Source: Bradyrhizobium sp. CB3481 (GTDB lineage Bacteria > Pseudomonadota > Alphaproteobacteria > Rhizobiales > Xanthobacteraceae). From it: DNA of 64,000 bases. A program made the translations under genes and the position numbers. This document shows positions 62,991 to 64,000 of the stretch, piece by piece (position 1 is the stretch's first letter; each line of letters opens with the position of its first letter). The notes under the pieces were generated by a model, which was not told the DNA's origin, made no database searches, and worked only from the letters and a program-made list of their open reading frames with translations. Location of the stretch: positions 4,794,501 to 4,858,500 of the forward strand of contig NZ_CP121647.1 in NCBI RefSeq assembly GCF_029714305.1, written 5' to 3'.

Positions 62991-64000
62991 GCCAGGGAAT
63001 CTCCGCCCCCTTCATTCGCTACCCGATCGGGACCTCGCTGATGATGGCGGGGATCATGTTCGTCGGCCTCGTCTCCTATCCCCTGTTGCCGGTCGCGCCC
63101 TTGCCGCAAGTCGACTTTCCGACCATCCAGGTCACGGCGTCCCTACCCGGCGGCAGTCCGGAAACCATGGCATCGTCAGTGGCGCAACCGCTGGAACGTC
63201 AGTTCGCGCAAATTCCGGGCGTCGCGCAGATGACCTCGACCAGCTACCTCGGCACCGCGGCGATCAATATCCAGTTCGATCTCAACCGCTCGATCGACGC
63301 CGCCGCCAATGACGTGCAGTCTGCCATCAATGCGGCAAGCGGACAGTTACCGAAAAACCTCCCCTCGCCCCCAATCTATCGCAAGGTCAACCCGGCGGAC
63401 TCGCCGATCCTGATCCTGTCGGCGACCTCGGACACGCTGCCGCTGACCACGGTCAGCGACGCCGTCGACGCCCAGCTTGCGCAGCAGATCAGCCAGATCT
63501 CCGGCGTCGCCCAGGTTATCATCGGCGGCCAGCAGAAGCCCGCCATCCGCATCCAGATCGACCCGGCGAAGCTCGTCGCCAAGGGCCTGTCATTGGAGGA
63601 TGTACGCAGCCAGATCGCGATCACGACCGTCGACAGCCCGAAAGGCAATATCGACGGCGAGCGGCGCTCCTATACCATCTACGCCAACGATCAATTGCCG
63701 GAATCGAAGGACTGGAACGACGTCATCATCGCTTATCGCAACGGCGGCCCGTTGCGGATCCGCGATGTCGGCCAAGCTGTCAGAGGCCCGGAAGACGCCA
63801 AGCAGGCGGCCTGGGCCAACGGCAAGCGCGGCGTGTTCCTGGTCGTATTCAAGCAGCCCGGCGCCAACGTCATCGAGACCGTCGACAAGATCAAGGCGAC
63901 GATGCCGCGGCTGGTCGCTGCGATCCCGCCCGCGGTCAAGGTCGAGATGATGAGCGATCGCACCACGACGATCCGCGCGGCGGTGGAGGACGTGCAGTTC
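62987..64000 (+). CDS. RND efflux pump permease (MdtB/MdtC-like), partial
   Basis: The first 338 residues of a pump that normally has over 1000; it runs off the window. It begins MSQGISAPFIRYPIGTSLMMAG with helix 1, then LPQVDFPTIQVTASLPGGSPETMASSVAQPLERQFAQIPGV, and SAINAASGQLPKNLPSPPIYRKVNPADSPIL, the standard porter-domain start of the hydrophobe/amphiphile group. It is coupled to the adaptor by ATGA. The drug range cannot be read from this part. Confidence 0.92.
   Translation, partial: MSQGISAPFIRYPIGTSLMMAGIMFVGLVSYPLLPVAPLPQVDFPTIQVTASLPGGSPETMASSVAQPLERQFAQIPGVAQMTSTSYLGTAAINIQFDLNRSIDAAANDVQSAINAASGQLPKNLPSPPIYRKVNPADSPILILSATSDTLPLTTVSDAVDAQLAQQISQISGVAQVIIGGQQKPAIRIQIDPAKLVAKGLSLEDVRSQIAITTVDSPKGNIDGERRSYTIYANDQLPESKDWNDVIIAYRNGGPLRIRDVGQAVRGPEDAKQAAWANGKRGVFLVVFKQPGANVIETVDKIKATMPRLVAAIPPAVKVEMMSDRTTTIRAAVEDVQF

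Overview
The window is about 64 kb of dense, high-GC chromosomal DNA that looks like an alphaproteobacterium of the Rhizobiales, most likely Bradyrhizobium or a close relative. The basis for this is gene content rich in CoA-thioester catabolism and solute-binding-protein transporters, TTCTAA-type iron-control sites in front of a TonB receptor, and many GC-rich intergenic palindromes of the rhizobial kind (for example the agagcatgatccggaaaag family at 42194-42295). I saw no rRNA or tRNA gene, CRISPR array, insertion sequence or prophage. This is metabolic accessory DNA rather than a mobile island.

Layout. 1-206: tail of an MFS transporter. 0.3-8.5 kb: a biotin-dependent carboxyltransferase and its IclR regulator face a stand-alone biotin carrier protein across a perfect IclR-type palindrome. 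A TAXI-TRAP transporter and a glutaminase fused to STAS and cyclic-nucleotide domains follow. 8.6-12.9 kb: Tex, an Hsp70 ATPase-domain protein and a carboxymuconolactone decarboxylase-family protein. 13.3-19.1 kb: a small membrane peptide, then a minus-strand CoA catabolic set (DUF35 plus Cys-less thiolase-like pair, acyl-CoA dehydrogenase, CaiB CoA-transferase, coiled-coil protein, SCP-x-type thiolase). 19.2-31.9 kb: a sugar or sugar-acid regulon in which a LacI regulator sits between a minus-strand operon (ABC ATPase, binding protein, two permeases, DenD-like dehydrogenase, KDG kinase, KDPG aldolase) and a plus-strand operon (XylD-like dehydratase, two SDRs, GFA protein). Both sides carry the same AGCGCT-centred operator. 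32-34.5 kb: a site-2 protease, an unknown membrane protein, an amino-acid-type binding protein and a clear terminator.

34.7-42.1 kb: a second acyl-CoA regulon under a FadR-type regulator, with an acyl-CoA dehydrogenase diverging from it and, downstream, an enoyl-CoA hydratase homologue, a double-length acyl-CoA dehydrogenase, a CaiB transferase and an orphan Bug receptor. 42.3-44.8 kb: cytochrome c and two methyltransferases. 44.8-49.9 kb: a tightly coupled sulfur operon (metallo-beta-lactamase-fold persulfide-dioxygenase-like protein, MFS, GFA protein, cysteine desulfurase) diverging from an ArsR-rhodanese fusion whose only two cysteines lie in the rhodanese loop. 50-55.6 kb: an ArsR-SRPBCC pair, MAPEG, a serine hydrolase, a Popeye-like membrane cNMP-binding protein and a MocR regulator. 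55.7-61.1 kb: a complete TonB iron-uptake operon (receptor, PKHD hydroxylase, ExbB, ExbD, TonB) with four TTCTAA repeats upstream. 61.3-64 kb: a small unknown protein, then an RND efflux adaptor and the start of its pump.

The most distinctive items are the ArsR-rhodanese/persulfide operon with a His at the expected metal-ligand Asp position, the glutaminase-STAS-cNMP fusion, the Popeye-like protein, the two-operator LacI regulon, and the biotin carrier/carboxyltransferase pair that lacks a biotin carboxylase nearby.
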